This document shows, piece by piece, positions 13,565-15,148 of a stretch of DNA of 15,148 bases. Under the pieces are notes generated by a model that searched no databases, was not told the DNA's origin, and worked only from the letters and a program-made list of their open reading frames with translations. Source of the stretch: CAYUIS01 sp964444825 (GTDB lineage: Bacteria > Chloroflexota > Anaerolineae > B4-G1); contig CAYUIS010000136.1 of assembly GCA_964444825.1 (NCBI GenBank), positions 1 through 15,148 of the forward strand, read 5' to 3'. The position numbers and the translations under genes are program-made. Within the stretch, counting starts at the first letter, position 1, and every line of letters starts with the position of its first letter.

Positions 13565-15148
13565 ATGCGCAGAACCGTTTTGCTTGTCGCCGCCACCCTG
13601 ATCGCTGGCGTGATCACGACGCTCACGCTGGTAGCTGTCGCGGCCGCGATGCCGCCGTCTCAACTAGCGCTAACGGGGGTCGAACCTGGCATACTGGTCA
13701 GTCAGAACGGCGGCACGCTGAGCATCTACGGCAACAGCTTCACGACCGCCACCGTTGCCCGGTTGGTCGGCTTCGGACTGCTGGATACGACCTACGTCAA
13801 TGACACAGCACTGACGGCGGCGGTTCCCCCTGGTGTCCCCGTGGGCATCTACGATCTGGAGGTGAGCGAAGCTGGGACCTCGGCAAGCCTGCCATCGGCG
13901 CTAACACTCGTCGCTGCCACGCCCACGCCCGGTCCCACGCCCATCCCCGCTCCACAACCTACACCGGTGCCAGGACGCCCTGTTCTCACCATCCGCAACT
14001 ATTCCATCGAGCCCAGCCGCGCCGTGGTGGGGGGTGAGTTCATCGTCTCGATCGAGGTCTACAACACAGGCAGCCGGGCCGGCGAGAACACAATAGTCAC
14101 CTTCCCTGGCGGCACTTTCCTCCCGGTGGGCGAGACGGGCCACCTGCTGTGGCGACTGCACATCAACCACACCGCCGTCGTCACCCAGCGCATGCGCGTC
14201 CCCAGGGGCCTGTCCTCCGGCAGCTATAACCTGCAGATCAACCTCAGTGCCAATGACTATGGGGGGAACCATTTCGAGTACCCGCAGACGGTCGCCGTCG
14301 AGGTTATCGGCGTCGGGCACGGGCGACCGCAGCTGGTCATCGAGGACGCGGAGACCGAGCCCGACGTTCTGGGGCCCGGCGACACTTTCAGCCTGACGCT
14401 GCGCCTGGTTAACCGGGGCGACCGCTCGGCATCCGACGTGCTGGTCGGCGTTTCCTCAGCCGACCTGGCCGTGCCGGCCAGCGGGAGCAATGTCGTGGCG
14501 GTAGATCCGGTGAGAGTCAATCAGGTGGAGACAGTGACTTTGCCATTGGTTCTGGGAGAGGTGACGCAGGCAGGTCGCCTCAATCTGGAGATAACGCTAG
14601 ACTATGACGATTACTATGGCGGCTCCTACAGCGCCCGCCAGAGCGTCGGGCTGGAGGTCAGCACCGCCCTGGAGGACCGGCCGCAGCTACTCGTCGCCCG
14701 CTACAGCAGTGAACCCGACCCTCTATCCCCGGGCGACGTGTTCACCCTGGTGCTGGAGGTGAGCAACGTCGGCGGCGGAGAGGCACAGCGGCTGACGCTG
14801 ACCCTGGGTGGTGAGGGAGGGAGCGACCTGGAGCCTTTCGCCTCCATCGCCTCCAGCAACGTTCGCTTCGTGCCATACATAGCGGCTGGGGACACGGTAG
14901 AACTGGTGCAGCAACTGGTGGTGGACGGCTCGGCAGACCCCGGGGTCTACAGCCTGCCGGTGGCGCTGGCCTACGACGATGCCCGTGGCACCCGCCACAG
15001 CGACAGTCAGCGCATCAGCCTGCTGGTGCATCGGAGGCCCCACCTCCAGATCGGCTTCTTCCGCCCTGTGGAGGTGGCGACCATCGACGTTCCCTTTGAA
15101 CTGCCGGTCGAGGTGATCAACATCGGGCGCACGCTGGTCAACGTCAGC
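13565..15148 (+). CDS. Secreted IPT/TIG and CARDB (COG1361)-like repeat protein (3' end missing)
   Basis: The frame is open for 528 codons to the window end. Residues 1-28 are a signal peptide or N-terminal anchor (MRRTVLLVAATLIAGVITTL core). Residues ~36-117 look like an IPT/TIG immunoglobulin-like domain (VEPGILVSQNGGTLSIYGNSF). After a Pro/Thr linker (119-137) come four repeats starting near 138, 254, 372 and 491, each opening RPxLxI, then EPxxxxPGxxFxLxLxVxNxG in most copies, about 116-119 residues apart. This is the CARDB/COG1361 S-layer-like pattern, predicted beta-sandwich domains. GGAGG lies 4 nt before the ATG, 36 nt after the ABC ATPase stop. Such proteins next to ABC ATPases may act as the extracytoplasmic part of an export system; whether membrane helices follow is outside the window. 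Product length is unknown. Confidence 0.85.
   Translation, partial: MRRTVLLVAATLIAGVITTLTLVAVAAAMPPSQLALTGVEPGILVSQNGGTLSIYGNSFTTATVARLVGFGLLDTTYVNDTALTAAVPPGVPVGIYDLEVSEAGTSASLPSALTLVAATPTPGPTPIPAPQPTPVPGRPVLTIRNYSIEPSRAVVGGEFIVSIEVYNTGSRAGENTIVTFPGGTFLPVGETGHLLWRLHINHTAVVTQRMRVPRGLSSGSYNLQINLSANDYGGNHFEYPQTVAVEVIGVGHGRPQLVIEDAETEPDVLGPGDTFSLTLRLVNRGDRSASDVLVGVSSADLAVPASGSNVVAVDPVRVNQVETVTLPLVLGEVTQAGRLNLEITLDYDDYYGGSYSARQSVGLEVSTALEDRPQLLVARYSSEPDPLSPGDVFTLVLEVSNVGGGEAQRLTLTLGGEGGSDLEPFASIASSNVRFVPYIAAGDTVELVQQLVVDGSADPGVYSLPVALAYDDARGTRHSDSQRISLLVHRRPHLQIGFFRPVEVATIDVPFELPVEVINIGRTLVNVS

Overview
The window looks like a chromosomal segment of a Chloroflexota bacterium, most likely of the Anaerolineae type. 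This rests on style, not on a marker gene: lipoproteins with long Pro/Thr/Ala linkers of the PPTATPVPPT kind just after the lipobox, an abundance of beta-propeller proteins, frequent GTG starts and a Yip1/ABC/CARDB cluster. No rRNA, tRNA, CRISPR array or insertion sequence was seen.

Positions 1-11535 (minus strand) form one long, tightly packed, co-directional gene set read from right to left. Gene gaps are short (a 4-nt overlap, then 27, 101, 32, 59, 20, 40 and 7 nt). In transcription order it encodes: a 903-residue lipoprotein fusing a DJ-1/PfpI domain to a TolB-like (PD40) propeller and a delta-60-type propeller; a seven-blade WD40 lipoprotein; a membrane-anchored PD40 protein; a serine beta-lactamase-like lipoprotein; a PD40 lipoprotein; a 50-codon lipoprotein remnant; a second seven-blade WD40 lipoprotein; a stand-alone delta-60-type lipoprotein; and, running off the left edge, a seven-repeat FG-GAP/VCBS lipoprotein that enters a serine-hydrolase domain just before the window ends. 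Almost every product has a lipobox cysteine near residue 21-24 followed by a flexible linker, so they should be displayed on the outer face of the membrane. The same few modules recur alone and fused, which suggests an operon built by duplication and domain shuffling. Its function is not known to me; display of protein- or ligand-binding platforms next to two hydrolase-like enzymes is the most that can be inferred.

Positions 11536-11963 are a divergent intergenic region. It holds a good sigma-70-type promoter for the plus-strand genes (TTGCCG, 17 nt, TATAAT) and only a weak promoter candidate for the minus-strand operon. About 290 nt in the middle have no gene I can support.

Positions 11964-15148 (plus strand) encode a Yip1-family membrane protein, an ABC ATPase of the LolD/MacB type, and a large secreted or surface protein with an IPT/TIG domain and repeated CARDB/COG1361-like domains that runs off the right edge. 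This resembles an ABC export or envelope-stress cassette whose permease would be expected further downstream.
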